A stretch of DNA of 64,000 nucleotides from Cricetomys ansorgei (taxonomy: Eukaryota > Chordata > Mammalia > Rodentia > Nesomyidae). A model generated the notes under the pieces. The model searched no databases, was not told the origin of the DNA, and saw only the letters and a list, made by a program, of their open reading frames with translations. The position numbers were made by a program, and so were the translations under genes. The stretch lies in assembly GCA_026225945.1 (NCBI GenBank), contig JAMJFZ010002476.1, forward strand, positions 372,001 to 436,000. Reading direction: 5' to 3'. This document shows positions 11,366 through 21,704 of this stretch, in pieces (position 1 is the stretch's first letter; every line of letters begins with the position of its first letter).

Positions 11366-11384
11366 AGGGTTAAGAATTTCTTTC

Positions 11385-11565
11385 AAAGGTTAGAGAGATG
11401 GCTCGGTAGTTAAGAGCACATACTGCTCTTCCAGAGGATCTGAGTTCAATTCCCAGCAGCCACACCATGCATCTCACAGTTGCCTGTGACTCCAGTGCCG
11501 GGAGTATCTGACATCTCTGGCCTCGTCAAACCCTTGAAGACACATACACAAACACATAATTAAAA
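11385..11565 (+). mobile_element. B2 SINE
   Basis: 'ttagagagatggctcggtag', 'actgctcttccagaggatc', 'ttcaattcccagcagcc', then an A-rich tail. Confidence 0.9.
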
Positions 11566-11595
11566 ACAATGAATTTTTTAAAAAGTTTCTTTCGA

Positions 11596-11830
11596 GTTAG
11601 AGAGGCGGGTCAGTCAGAAAAGAGATCGACTCACAAATTTGAAGACCTGAGTTTGATGCCCAGTGTTCACTATGAATGGTGGCATGCACTTGGAATTCCA
11701 ATCCTGGGAGGCAGGAACAGTAGGAGCCCCAAGGCTCACTGGACAGCCAGCCCACCCTATTTGGTGAGTCCCATATTCAAGGAGAGACCCTGCCTCCAAA
11801 ATAAAATGTAGACAGTGTTCCTGATGAGCT
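11596..11830 (+). mobile_element. B4A SINE
   Basis: tRNA-like head (gagaggcgggtcagtcag) plus B1-like half (ggtggcatgcacttggaattcc, aaggagagaccctgcctcc). Confidence 0.75.
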
Positions 11831-11914
11831 ACACTGGAGGTTGTCCTCTGCCCTAATACAAAAATGCACACCAGCACACGCACGAACACATGAAAGAGCT
11901 CTCTCCCCAACTCC

Positions 11915-12055
11915 TTCTTTGAGACAGAGCCTTGCTATGGAGTCCAGGTATGCTTTTAACTCACAGTGTGATCCAGACTGGTCTTGACATCATAATATTC
12001 CTTCAGCCTCCCAAGTAACGAGATTACAATTGTACAATACTGCCTTCGGTTGGGA
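11915..12055 (-). mobile_element. old B1-type SINE
   Basis: Antisense 'tttgagacagagccttgc' to 'cagcctcccaagtaacgag'; strongly diverged. Confidence 0.7.
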
Positions 12056-12179
12056 TTCAGAGGATGGAGCTTAGATGAGACCATAAAGGCTCTAAAGTGG
12101 CAACCACTGACCGTGTAAACCTTTAAATAGCAAATTGCATGGTGTGTGAGTTAAGTTTGGGAGGGAGACCCATATAACG

Positions 12180-12470
12180 AACTATTAAGAAGGAAAAAGA
12201 GGCAAGGAGGAGGAGGAGGAGCAAATGGAGGGGAGGAAAGGACAGCGGATGGGGGGGAGGAAAGAGGAAGGAAGGGAAGGAAAAGAAAGACAAGAGGAGA
12301 GGAGGCGAGAAGAGGGGAGGGGAGGGGAAGGGGAGAGAGAAAGGAAAAAGAGAAAAGATAAGAAGAGAAGAGAAGAGAAGAGAAGAGAAGAGAAGAGAAG
12401 AGAAAGAAAAAGAGAAACAGAGAATGGAAGGACAGAAGGAGAAAGACGAGAGAATCTCTCCCTGTCACCA
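12180..12470. repeat. polypurine tract with (AGAAG)n core
   Basis: About 290 bases almost free of pyrimidines on the plus strand: GGA/GGGA-rich at first, then a regular AGAAG pentamer array at about 12361-12403. It ends some 25 bases beyond the stop of OR-B, so on that gene's sense strand it is a polypyrimidine tract in the 3' UTR. Long mirror-like purine tracts can form triplex DNA and are prone to length change. Confidence 0.9.
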
Positions 12471-12492
12471 TCCAACCAGAACGCCAACCTCT

Positions 12493-13440
12493 TCAGGAGT
12501 TCTGCAGATATAATTTGTTGAGGAAGGCTTTCTTCATGGCGTTCTTCAGCTCCTTGTTCCTGAGGCTGAAGATGATGGGGCTGAGGAAGGGGGTGAGGAC
12601 CGTGTAGGTGGTGGCCATGAGAGTATCTCCTTCCTCAAAGTGGGGGCCCTTGGGCTTGAGGTAGATGACGGAGGCGAAGCCATAGTGCACGATCACCACC
12701 GTGAGGTGGGATGCACAGGTGGAGAAGGCCTTGTGCCGGCCCTCAGCTGACGGTATCTTCAGGATGGCAGCCACGATGAAGGCGTATGAGAGGAGGATGA
12801 GGAGGAAGCAGCCCAGGAGGGCTGTGATGCACACCAGACCCACACCCCTGGCGACCACGAGTACATTCTCTCCACAGGCTAGCTTCAATAGAGGAGGAAC
12901 ATGGCAGAAGAAATGATGGACTTCATTGGGTCCACAAAAGGTGAGGTTGAAAATGGCTGTCGTCACCACGGTGCCCATGAAGGAGCCACCAACCCAGGAC
13001 CAGGCAACCAAGCAGGCACAGCCTCGGGGGCTCATGAGCAAGTTGTAGCGCAGCGGGTGGCAGATGGCCACGTAGCGGTCATAGCCCATGACGGTGAGCA
13101 GGAAAGAGTGGGTGAAGCCGAACGTGAAGGAGAAGAACATCTGGCTGGCACAGGCCAGGAAGGCGATGGAGTGGAGAGTGGAGAGCAGGTCGGCCAGCAT
13201 GCGCGGGATGATGGCAAAGGTGTAGAAGATCTCAGAGATGGAGAGGGCGCACAGGAAGAGGTACATGGGCGTGTGGAGACTGTGTTCAGTCCAGATGGTG
13301 GCCATGATGAGCAGGTTGCCCAGCAGCGTGAAGAGGTACATGAGCAGGAACAGCAGGAAGAATATCAGTTGAAGGCGAGGGAAGGTAGAGAAGCCGATGA
13401 GGATGAACTCAGTCACAAAGGTGGAGTTTAGCCCCAACAT
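12493..13440 (-). CDS. Or10h: odorant receptor, OR10H family (OR-B), 315 aa
   Basis: Intact OR10H-type receptor of the same length as OR-A. Marks: NST glycosylation site at residues 5-7, GNLLIM in TM1, MGYDRYVAICHPL, KAFSTCASHLTVV, and PIIFSLRN before the tail. It keeps the usual HFFC motif that OR-A has lost. The frame extends upstream to 13449 only through a GTG; the first ATG is at 13438-13440, and a splice acceptor (cgcctttcag) ends at 13452, giving a short 5' leader, so this ATG is the start. From residue 11 to about residue 307 it differs from OR-A at only about six positions. The ends (first ten and last seven residues) and both flanks differ freely, which fits gene conversion between old duplicates. 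Confidence 0.94.
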   Translation of the reverse strand: MLGLNSTFVTEFILIGFSTFPRLQLIFFLLFLLMYLFTLLGNLLIMATIWTEHSLHTPMYLFLCALSISEIFYTFAIIPRMLADLLSTLHSIAFLACASQMFFSFTFGFTHSFLLTVMGYDRYVAICHPLRYNLLMSPRGCACLVAWSWVGGSFMGTVVTTAIFNLTFCGPNEVHHFFCHVPPLLKLACGENVLVVARGVGLVCITALLGCFLLILLSYAFIVAAILKIPSAEGRHKAFSTCASHLTVVIVHYGFASVIYLKPKGPHFEEGDTLMATTYTVLTPFLSPIIFSLRNKELKNAMKKAFLNKLYLQNS

Positions 13441-13454
13441 GGCAGCCACACCTG

Positions 13455-13815
13455 AAAGGCGCAGAGGGAGATGACTTAGTAATTAGGATCACAGGTTGGT
13501 TTGTTTTTGTGGGCTCTTCTGGGAAGGAAGTCTGAGAGGCTTCTTTACTTGTCTTTACCTGTCTAAAACATACCTGCAAAAAAAAAATGTATTTTTACAG
13601 TCATCCCTTGGTATTCACAGATAGTTCTGTCTGAGACTCCCCACCGTAGACTCAAATCTTTTTCTACTCAAGTGTATTATATAAAATGTGGTGGTGTTTG
13701 CATAGTCTATGTGGATCCTCTCCAGACTTTAAACCACATCTAGATAACTTGGAATATCTAATACAATGTACAGGTCACATAACTGGCAGTTATATTTTAT
13801 TATTTAAAGAATAAT
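13455..13815. other. 5' flank of OR-B, no gene seen
   Basis: Unique-looking sequence upstream of the OR-B coding exon. It should contain intron ahead of the acceptor at 13452-13453; I could not identify a non-coding 5' exon or promoter. Confidence 0.4.
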
Positions 13816-13819
13816 TACA

Positions 13820-14110
13820 AAGGGCTGGGGATGTAACTCCATTGTTAAACTCTTGGCCATGCAAACGTGGATCTGAGCACATTTCCAGAACCCACATGTA
13901 TAAAACTGAGTGGGATGTGTTACACTTATGATCTCAGCACTGAGAAGGTTAAAAAAAATAAAGGAAGACGATTACAAGTCACCTGGTATAGCCTTGTCAG
14001 TAAGCCTCAGGTTCTAGCAAGAGACCCTGTGTCAGAAAGTAAAGTGGATCGTATCTGAAGAATGACTTCCAAGGTTGGCCTCTGCCTACATACAAAGCAC
14101 AGGAGCACAA
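13820..14110 (+). mobile_element. B4A SINE (ID-type head)
   Basis: Head 'gggctggggatgtaactcc', then a B1-like half 'gatctcagcactgagaagg' and 'agcaagagaccctgtgtc'. Confidence 0.75.
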
Positions 14111-14412
14111 ATACACACAAACATACACAAAAGAATAACAAAAAGAAATGTTAGTTTAGTTTCAATATACACACACATAAATCTTAGGCCTGACTGCCTC
14201 TGGGGAAACAAGTAGAACTCATGGATGCAGAAACAGACTGAAATAATTTGTCCACACACAAACAAAATCAAGTATGTTAAGTACATGGAACATAATCAGA
14301 ACTAACTAAATAGTTGCATTTATTTTTTTAGAGTAACCCACAAGTAGTGCTACTGTGGTTTATAAAGATGCATGTGGGACTGGAAAACAATGGCTCGGTG
14401 ATGAAAAACAAT

Positions 14413-14575
14413 TGCTGGCTGGGTGGTGGTGGCACAGACTTTTAACCCCAGCACTCAGGAGGTGGAGGCAGGTAGAGCTCTGTAAGTTCAAGGCCAGCCT
14501 GGTCTACAGAATGAGTTCTAGGATAGCCAGAGTTACAACAGAGAAACCATGTCTCGAAAATGAAAGAAAGAAAGA
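14413..14575 (+). mobile_element. B1 SINE
   Basis: 'gctgggtggtggtggcacag' to 'gagaaaccatgtctcg', followed by a GAAA-rich tail. Confidence 0.92.
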
Positions 14576-14619
14576 GAGAAAGAAGAAAAGTAATTGCTAC
14601 TGTTGTCCAGGAATTGGGT

Positions 14620-14765
14620 TTAGTTACCAGCATCCCTGTCGGTTGGCCCACAACTGCCTTTGACTCCAGTTCCAGGGGATCTGACATCCACTTCTGGCCT
14701 TCATAGGCACCTGCATGTATATAAAGTACACACACACACACCAAGCATACGCAGAGACACATAAA
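14620..14765 (+). mobile_element. B2 SINE, 5'-truncated
   Basis: 'cacaactgcctttgactccag', 'ggggatctgacatccacttc', 'ataaagtacac' form the 3' half of a B2. Confidence 0.7.
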
Positions 14766-14789
14766 TAATATAAATGAATAATCTTCTTA

Positions 14790-14972
14790 AATATTTATGT
14801 ACATACATGAGTGTGAGCATTTACACATGCAGAGACCTGAAATAGGCAGCAGATCCCCTTAAACTAGAGTCACACGGTTTTGAGCTAACTGACCAAGATG
14901 CTGGAAAATCGAACTCAGGTCCTCTGTGAGAGCAGCAAGTCCTCATAACTGATGAGCCATTTCTCCAGCCTC
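14790..14972 (-). mobile_element. B3 SINE
   Basis: 'gatgctggaaaatcgaactc', 'aactgatgagccatttctcc', 'agcctc'. Confidence 0.8.
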
Positions 14973-15104
14973 ACTACGACTATTTTAAAATCTCGATGTG
15001 AGATTTTAACAGCTGTCTTCAGCCATTCCTAGGTTGAATCTTCACTTCGGAACTTTCTGACCTTGGGAAGGGTCATGAATCTTTATAACTCCTTTTTTTC
15101 TTCT

Positions 15105-15231
15105 TTTTCTTTTGGTTTCTCTATCCTAGAATTCACTCTGTAGACCAGGCTGGACTTGAACTCCCGATGATCCACTTGCCTCTGCCTCCTGAGTCCTGGG
15201 ATTAAAGGAGTGTGCCACCACTGCCTGGCTC
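15105..15231 (-). mobile_element. B1 SINE, 3' part internally shortened
   Basis: 'ggtttctctatcctagaattcac' to 'tgccaccactgcctggctc'; the stretch between the poly-T side and 'ctgtagacc' is deleted. Confidence 0.85.
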
Positions 15232-15289
15232 TTTATAACTCTTACTTTTGTCTTTACTTAAAGTGAAAGGAAAGGGGAAAAAAAGTGGA

Positions 15290-15640
15290 AGGGGCCAGAG
15301 CGGGCTTAGTGGCTGAGTTCTTGCTATAGATGCATGAGAACTTTCATTTGGATCCCAGAATACACATAAAAAGCTGGTCATGGTCATGATCATATCTGTT
15401 ACCCCAGCTCTTGGGGAAGGCAAAAATAGGATTGATGGAGTTTATTGGCCACTAGCATAGTTCTAAATTCAGTGAGAGACCCTGTGTCTCAAAGGAATGG
15501 AGACTGACAGAGAAGTATATTTTATGTATTCTCCTGGTCTCAGTATGTGCTAACAGACTTGTGCGCCTGTACACACATGTACACATACACTAGACACACA
15601 AACATATCACACACACACACACTCTCACAGAGAGAGATAG
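15290..15640 (+). mobile_element. B4 SINE with CA/GA tail
   Basis: 'ggggccagagcgggcttagtg', 'ttaccccagctcttgggg', 'gtgagagaccctgtgtctc', followed by (CA)n and (GA)n at about 15585-15645. Confidence 0.7.
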
Positions 15641-15864
15641 AGGGAGAAAAAATAGTAAGAACTAAATTTTAAAAAAACAAGCAAAAGAAAAAGCCCCCTC
15701 AAAACAAAAAAAGAGAACTAAATCAAAATGAAGATGACAGTAACTGAATGGAATCTGTTTAGGAACATTGAAAGGATATTAACAGAAAAAGCAGCAAAAT
15801 TTAAGATCTATAGTTGGTTTAAAAGTGTTTTTAGAGATGTTAGTGGCCTTATATTGTGTTAAGA

Positions 15865-16060
15865 TTATGTGTGATGCAGTTGAGAGGAAGTAAGTGAGGT
15901 TCAGAGGACCCAAGTTTGAATCCCAGCCATACCTTGGGCTGCTCACAACCACCTGTAAGCCAGCTCCAGGAGATTTGCTTCATCTGGCCACTGTAAGCAC
16001 CTGCGGTCATGTGCCCTTACCCCCTCCACACACGTAATTAAAAATAAAATAGATCTTTAA
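15865..16060 (+). mobile_element. B2/B3 SINE
   Basis: 'ctgctcacaaccacctgtaag', 'ggagatttgcttcatctggc', A-rich tail 'aattaaaaataaaat'. Confidence 0.8.
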
Positions 16061-16064
16061 AAAT

Positions 16065-16695
16065 ATAGTAAGAAGTACTGTCTGTATTCTGCTTGTGATT
16101 TTTGGGGGGGTTGTAAGATCAAAGATAGCTAAAAATAAATCAGTTAAAAACAGAATCAGTTTCTATTCAAAGTAGCAGCAAAATCAATCAAATAGATAAG
16201 AATTAGGTTCATCTGGATCATAAAAGTCCTCCATGGAGATCACCTCCCAAGAGCAGAAAAGATGCCAGGCAATGTAAATAAATGGATGAAATTGACAGGC
16301 TACAGTAGTTTTAACTCTGCCTGAAGTAACTCTGCTTTCAATACTGTAATTGGATTTTTTTAAAAAAACCTTAAAAAAATCAAAACAAAACAAAATACCT
16401 CCACAATAAAGATTCAGGAATAAGTAAGTGAACCTTGAGAATGGTGAGGGGAAGGAGCGGACAAGAGAGTCCCTTCCAGGACACTGCGTCAGATGAGTAA
16501 AACCTTCCAAATAAAGAGCTAGCAATTAGAGGAAGAGCCAGCACTGCTGAGAAGTACAGAGATGGCTTTCTTACAGCATAAATTCATAGCCAAAGGAGGA
16601 ATTGTTTAGGGGACACTGCTGGGGGAAAGAATTTTTTTATAGAGCTGAAAGCGAGGCTGGCCTCCCCTCAGTTCTAAGAGAGAATGGAGGCCACT
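16065..16695. other. intergenic DNA, no gene seen
   Basis: AT-rich, no recognisable repeat family. A minus-strand open frame (16184-16525) lacks any recognised domain. Confidence 0.45.
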
Positions 16696-16699
16696 GAAG

Positions 16700-16815
16700 T
16701 GGCTGTCAAGATGGCTTGGTGGGTAAAGACGTTTGCTGCTGAGGCTGAGTTTGATCCTCGGGACCCACATGGTAGAAGGAGGGAACCAACTCCCACAAGT
16801 TCTCTTCCAGACAAA
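16700..16815 (+). mobile_element. B3-type SINE fragment
   Basis: 'gtcaagatggcttggtggg', 'tttgatcctcgggacccac', 'atggtagaaggagggaacc'. Confidence 0.75.
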
Positions 16816-17000
16816 AGCATAGTTTCTCAAAGAAGTATCAGGATCTTTATAGTTGGGAAAGGACTTCCTTAAAACTAAACATTGGGAAACAAAAGTGAAG
16901 ACACAAGGAAGTAATCTGCCTTAGCATCTTCAGAGGGTGTGTGGCCCTGCTGACTCCCTGGTTTCAGACCGCTAGTCTTGAGATCTGTGAGTGTGGGCAA

Positions 17001-17001
<1 letters not shown>

Positions 17002-17037
<36 letters not shown>
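17002..17037. repeat. (CA)n microsatellite
   Basis: About 18 CA units, followed by a short alternating CG/CA run (gcgcgcgcacgc). Confidence 0.95.
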
Positions 17038-17039
<2 letters not shown>

Positions 17040-17640
17040 AGCGCGCGCACGCTCAGTCACACAGTACTGGCCACACACACATACATAACGGCACACTTGA
17101 TCTTGCCCTGTCTCAGAAATGTCCTCCCTTCCACCCAGAATGAAAATACTCCCCACTCCAGAATGGACCCAGGAAGCCACAGTGAGCATGGAAAGAGGAA
17201 GTGACGGCCATTAAACAGATTCAGTGAACCACAGGGAAGCAGGACAAGCTAAGAACCAAGCTCCTGTGTCTGTAGACGACCCACTCCACATCCTCTCACC
17301 TGTTCTGCCCCAGAATTCAAGACCTCTCTCTGCTCTAATTTTCTCTGTCTTCTATTGTCCAGTCCCCATAGCCCTTGACTAATTTATCCTGGGCCGTAAG
17401 GTCTCCACTTACCTCCGTGGATAGATTTGGTGATGGTCTGTTGTGCAGCCTGCAGAGCCCTGTGTGTGGAACACTAGAGCTGTAATGGGAAGGGCAGGAG
17501 TTTTATCTCTGCAGGTGCCTTCCCCAGTGGCAGGCTCCCAGATGCCTCTTCACTAAACCTGCCTGGGGATGAGAGATTCATGGTCCTGTAAGTCCAGTGA
17601 GGGTGGCTAGGGACCTAGAAATACCCCATCCTCCTTTCTA
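17040..17640. other. intergenic DNA, no gene seen
   Basis: Unique-looking sequence with no repeat family or exon that I recognise. I see no splice-bounded frame. Confidence 0.4.
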
Positions 17641-17644
17641 TCAA

Positions 17645-17790
17645 TGGATCAAATATCTATCTGAATATCCTATCTATCTATCCATCTGTCTATCTAGTTA
17701 TTCCTATTTATCATCTACCTATCATCTGTCTATTATCTATCATTTATTATCTATCTACTATCTACTAGTATCTATCACCTATTAATACCT
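17645..17790. repeat. (TATC)n imperfect microsatellite
   Basis: Tetramer array of tatc/atct units with interruptions. C/T-rich sequence continues to about 18050. Confidence 0.85.
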
Positions 17791-18084
17791 ATTATCTTCC
17801 TTGATTCTCCCTTTCTGTATACCCCCTCCTCACATTTTCCTTCATCTTTCCATTGTCTGTCTACCTATTCATATCGATCACCTATTAATATCTACTTCCC
17901 TTGGTTTTCTCTTGCTGTACACCTCTCTCCTTCTCTCCTGTTTTCCTTCCTTTGTCCCCCTTCCCCTCTTTTTCTTTTGCTTGGAATACTTCTTCCTCCC
18001 ACGCTCCCTCTAATCTTTCTCTGTCTGTCCTTCCTCTAAATCGCAAGTTAGTCCTTTCATCCTTCCAGAAAATCTCATCAGGAA

Positions 18085-18335
18085 CCTAGGGAGTTGAATC
18101 AGTGCAATTATGAGGACTTGAGTTCAAATCCCCAGCACCTACATAAAATATGGAAATAGTTGTGTGTGCCTGTAACCCCAAAGTTGTAAGGGACAGAGAC
18201 ATGAAGATTGGAGGGCCATACAGGCCACAGACATGACACCGGGTTCAGTTTAACACCCTGGCTCAAAAGAATAAAGGATTAGAAAGGACACCCCAATGCC
18301 CTCCTCTAGTACACCCATATACAATGTGTGTGAGA
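18085..18335 (+). mobile_element. B4 SINE, diverged
   Basis: 'gacttgagttcaaatcccc', 'tgtgcctgtaaccccaaag', 'ggttcagtttaacaccctg'; the tail is the (CA)n run at about 18338-18371. Confidence 0.7.
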
Positions 18336-18419
18336 GCACACGAGCGCACACACACACACACACACACACACGTGCATTTATGCATTCCCATATGCACACA
18401 AAAAAGAAAGAAAAAGAAA

Positions 18420-18995
18420 GCTACCAGCATTTACACACCCCGCCCCATCAATACTGGGTATCCAGGCTGGGCTAAACTTCTCACCACATAAGCATTTTGA
18501 GAAAATTGAATCAGGGATCTCGAGATGATGTTTTCCAATATGGACCTTACTCTCAATGAGGTATCGACAAGTGAGTCAGGAGAAGCATAGCTTTTGAATA
18601 AGCCCCTTTTGAGTTATTGGTCATGCTCAGCCGAGAGACTCCCAAAACAGAGGCTAATTGCTATTGCCCTTGGTTGTGTCCCACACTTAGAAGATAAGCC
18701 CCAGTGCTGAAGGTACCATGTACATCAGACACAAGATCTGGAGGATCCAAGCTGGATCTTGACAGCCTCCTCCCTAGAGACTAAAACAGCCATGCATGGT
18801 ATCCCAAAGGGTAAAATAGCGGCACATATACACTGCCAATCACCATCAGCTCTCTAATGGAGCCCAAGTCCCACTCAACAAGAGGCAACTCATACCTGAT
18901 ATTAAGGTCATATGAAAACCTACTCCAGTAGAAGCTTCTGTATGTATTCTGGTGACAACGTCATTCCATTCTCTACCTGTATGGGATTTTTTTAA
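18420..18995. other. intergenic DNA, no gene seen
   Basis: Unique-looking. A minus-strand frame at 18846-19082 runs into the adjacent B3 copy and has no recognised domain. Confidence 0.4.
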
Positions 18996-18999
18996 AGAT

Positions 19000-19208
19000 G
19001 TATTTTTATTTCTTATTCTTGAAATGTGTGTCTGTATGTATGTGCATGCCACATGTGTCATGGTGCCTGAGGAAACCAGCAAAGGACACCAAATACTCTG
19101 GAGCTGGGGTTACAGGTACTTGTGAGATCAATGTGAGTGCTGGAATCCAACCTGGGTCCTCTGCAGGAGCGGCAAATGCTCTTAACCACCGAGCCATCTC
19201 TCTAGCCT
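19000..19208 (-). mobile_element. B3 SINE
   Basis: 'aaagatgtatttttatttc', 'gctggaatccaacctgggtcc', 'ttaaccaccgagccatctc', 'tctagcctc'. Confidence 0.85.
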
Positions 19209-19209
19209 C

Positions 19210-20085
19210 TCAGCAAGTTCTAGACAATGATGCAATGTTCATGGGTAGTTGGGGAAGAAGCTGCCCAATGGGTATTTTGTGGCACCTCTTTAATACATTT
19301 TTTTTTCATGAAACTTGTTTTCTATATTGTAATTGTCCATTTTTGGGGAGTTCAGTGTGATGTTTTATAGTTTTTAGAATTTTTTCTTTCACTGTGTATG
19401 TGTGTGTGTGTGTGTGTGTACGTGTGTCACAGAAGTCACATAGGGATCAGGGAACAACTCTTTCTTTTCATTTTCGCTGTTGTTATATTAGCAGTGAGGT
19501 AGCCTTAGGTTATATTTGCATCTACTCCTTTAATCTGAATCAGGTTCAGAATTGAGTGTCTATCATATTTCCTTGCCCTCGGGAATGTATACATCACAGG
19601 CTTAAGGGTCAGACAGAAGTTCCCACACAAGAACTGCTTTTCAATAGTCACCGTCAACCTGTTTATCTGAATCATAAAAAAAAAATAAAACTACATCTGT
19701 CGTCGTAAATTGAAGAGTTAAGAACTCAGGGTCTAGGCACAGGGGCACCACGCACAGAGGGGTAGATAGATTGCACTTTTGAGAACGTCTGCTAAAAATG
19801 AAACAGCTAACTAGAAGTGCACAATATATCCAAAAATTAAAACGTTAAGTGCTCACAAAATATAGAGAGTACCATGCACGCATGACACGTCCAAAGACGA
19901 AGATGAGTGGAAGAACATGATCACTCCTGATCACGACCAAGAGGCCATGGCTTCTTGAGACGAAGGAAGAAATGTGGAAAACAAATCACTGGTCTGAACA
20001 GAGCACAGACTTACATGGGTAAATCATTTCAAGAGTTCTAGGGGAATCGGCACCCTTGTCTCTTATGTCCCAGCAACAAAATTGA
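19210..20085. other. intergenic DNA, 3' flank of OR-C
   Basis: Contains a (TG)n run at about 19396-19420, otherwise unique-looking. The part nearest 20085 would be the 3' UTR of OR-C. A TTTATT (AATAAA on the minus strand) within 19677-19690 is a possible polyadenylation signal. Confidence 0.4.
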
Positions 20086-20088
20086 CCC

Positions 20089-21039
20089 TCAGGAACCTCG
20101 TTGACAGACATACCTGGAGAAGTTTTTATTTATAGCGCTCTTCAGCTCCTTATTCCTGAGGCTAAAAATAATTGGACTAAGAAAGGGGGTGAAGACTGTA
20201 TAGGTGGTGGACATGAGGGTATCAGTGTACAATGAATGGGGTCCCCTGGACTTGAGGTAGATGATGGAGGCGAAGCCATAGTGCACAATCACCACCGTGA
20301 GATGGGATGCACAGGTGGAGAATGTCTTGTGCCGGCCCTCAGTAGAGGGGATTCTCAAGATGGCAGCCATGATGAAGACATAGGAGAGGACGATGAGGGC
20401 CAGGCATAGGATGAGAGGGGTGACACACACGAGGATCACACCAACGGTGACGTAAGCTGTCCTTCCCCCGCAAGCCAACTTTAAGAGGGAAAACACATGA
20501 CAGAGAAAATGATGGATCACATTAGATTCACAGAAGGTGAGGTGAGAAATGATTAACGTCGCTGTCATCCCAATGAGTGAGCCACCAGTCCAAGACCAGG
20601 CGGTGAGATGAGCACAGCCTTGGAGGCTCATGAGCTCGTGGTAACGCAGCGGGCGGCAGATGGCCACGTAGCGGTCATAGCCCATGACCACGAGCAAGAA
20701 GGAGTGGGTGTAGCCAAATGTGAAAGAGAAAAACAGCTGGTTAGCGCAAGCCAGAAATGTGATAGATCGGTGGGTGGACAGCAGGTCAGCCAGCATGCGT
20801 GGGGTGATGACAACAGTGAAGAGAATCTCAGAGACGGAGAGGGCACACAGGAAGAGGTACATGGGCGTGTGGAGTCTGCGTTCTGTCCAGACTGCAGCCA
20901 TGATGAGCAGGTTCCCCAGGAGCGTGAACAGGTACATCAGCAGGTACAGCAGGAAGAGAGCTGGCAGCACCTGCTGCGGGAAGGCTGAGAAGCCGAAGAG
21001 GATAAATTCTGACATGGTGCTGTAGTTCTGACCAGGCAT
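20089..21039 (-). CDS. Or10h: odorant receptor, OR10H family (OR-C), 316 aa
   Basis: Intact seven-transmembrane receptor; its N-terminus MPGQNYSTMSEFIL and tail RNKELKSAINKNF closely resemble human OR10H3/OR10H4 as I remember them. It is clearly less like OR-A and OR-B than they are like each other. Marks: NYS glycosylation site at residues 5-7; GNLLIM; PMYLFLCALSVSE; MGYDRYVAICRPL (Arg where His is usual); HFLCH; KTFSTCASHLTVV; PIIFSLRN. The frame stays open to an ATG at 21144, but a splice acceptor (ctcatcag, AG at 21051-21052) lies just above the ATG at 21037-21039, and the family starts at MPGQ, so I chose the inner ATG. Same strand as OR-B, 6.6 kb upstream of it. Confidence 0.94.
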   Translation of the reverse strand: MPGQNYSTMSEFILFGFSAFPQQVLPALFLLYLLMYLFTLLGNLLIMAAVWTERRLHTPMYLFLCALSVSEILFTVVITPRMLADLLSTHRSITFLACANQLFFSFTFGYTHSFLLVVMGYDRYVAICRPLRYHELMSLQGCAHLTAWSWTGGSLIGMTATLIISHLTFCESNVIHHFLCHVFSLLKLACGGRTAYVTVGVILVCVTPLILCLALIVLSYVFIMAAILRIPSTEGRHKTFSTCASHLTVVIVHYGFASIIYLKSRGPHSLYTDTLMSTTYTVFTPFLSPIIFSLRNKELKSAINKNFSRYVCQRGS

Positions 21040-21059
21040 GGCTTCCGGGGCTGATGAGA

Positions 21060-21330
21060 TCAGAAACATATGGATGAAGACCGCAGTTCTGGCACAGAGC
21101 AACAGCGATGTAAAAGCTCTGTTTTGGAAAAACTTACTGAACATTTCTGGGTCTCCTCCCCTAAAATGGTGACCCCTGTGAGCTTACAGATGAGTCCGAC
21201 TAATATTTGAAAATCATTCACTTAGTATCATATGCATGTTACTCAAAGACGTAGAAAAGATGAGAAAACTGCCTAGATCATTTCAACATGTTGACTCAGC
21301 CTTTATCTAAATCCATGTAAGAAAGTTCAT
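21060..21330. other. 5' flank of OR-C
   Basis: Intronic sequence expected upstream of the OR-C coding exon; no non-coding exon could be identified. Confidence 0.35.
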
Positions 21331-21334
21331 GAGC

Positions 21335-21490
21335 TGCCAGATGTGTTGGCACAGGCCTTTATTCCCAGCACCCATGGAAACAGAGGCAGTTGGAACTCTG
21401 GGTTTGAGACCAGTCTGGTCTACAGAGTTCTGGACAGCCAGGGCTACACGGAGGAACTTTGTCTCAAAAACGAAACAAAACAAACAAATA
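21335..21490 (+). mobile_element. B1 SINE
   Basis: 'gtgttggcacaggcctttat' to 'ggaactttgtctcaaaaacg'; moderately diverged. Confidence 0.85.
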
Positions 21491-21514
21491 AAACAGAATG
21501 TTCATGTGTTAGAG

Positions 21515-21700
21515 CTGGAGATGGGAGCTGGTTGTCAAGCTCACATACTGCATTTGCAGAGGGCCAGTTCTCAGCATGTATATTGGGCGGCTCGCAACTC
21601 CCTGCAACTCCGGGAGGTCTGACACCCCCTCTGGCCACTGTGAGTTCATGCATTCATATGTGCATGCACACAAATAGAGATGCATGCAGATGGTTAAAAT
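21515..21700 (+). mobile_element. B2/B3 SINE
   Basis: 'gagctggagatgggagctgg', 'gcggctcgcaactccctgc', 'ctctggccactgtgagttc'. Confidence 0.7.
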
Positions 21701-21704
21701 AGTG

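Noticed and set aside
12151..12521. Open frames of about 100 codons in the purine tract (both strands)
   Set aside because: Low-complexity translation (SLLFSS, KRREEKRR) of simple-sequence DNA.
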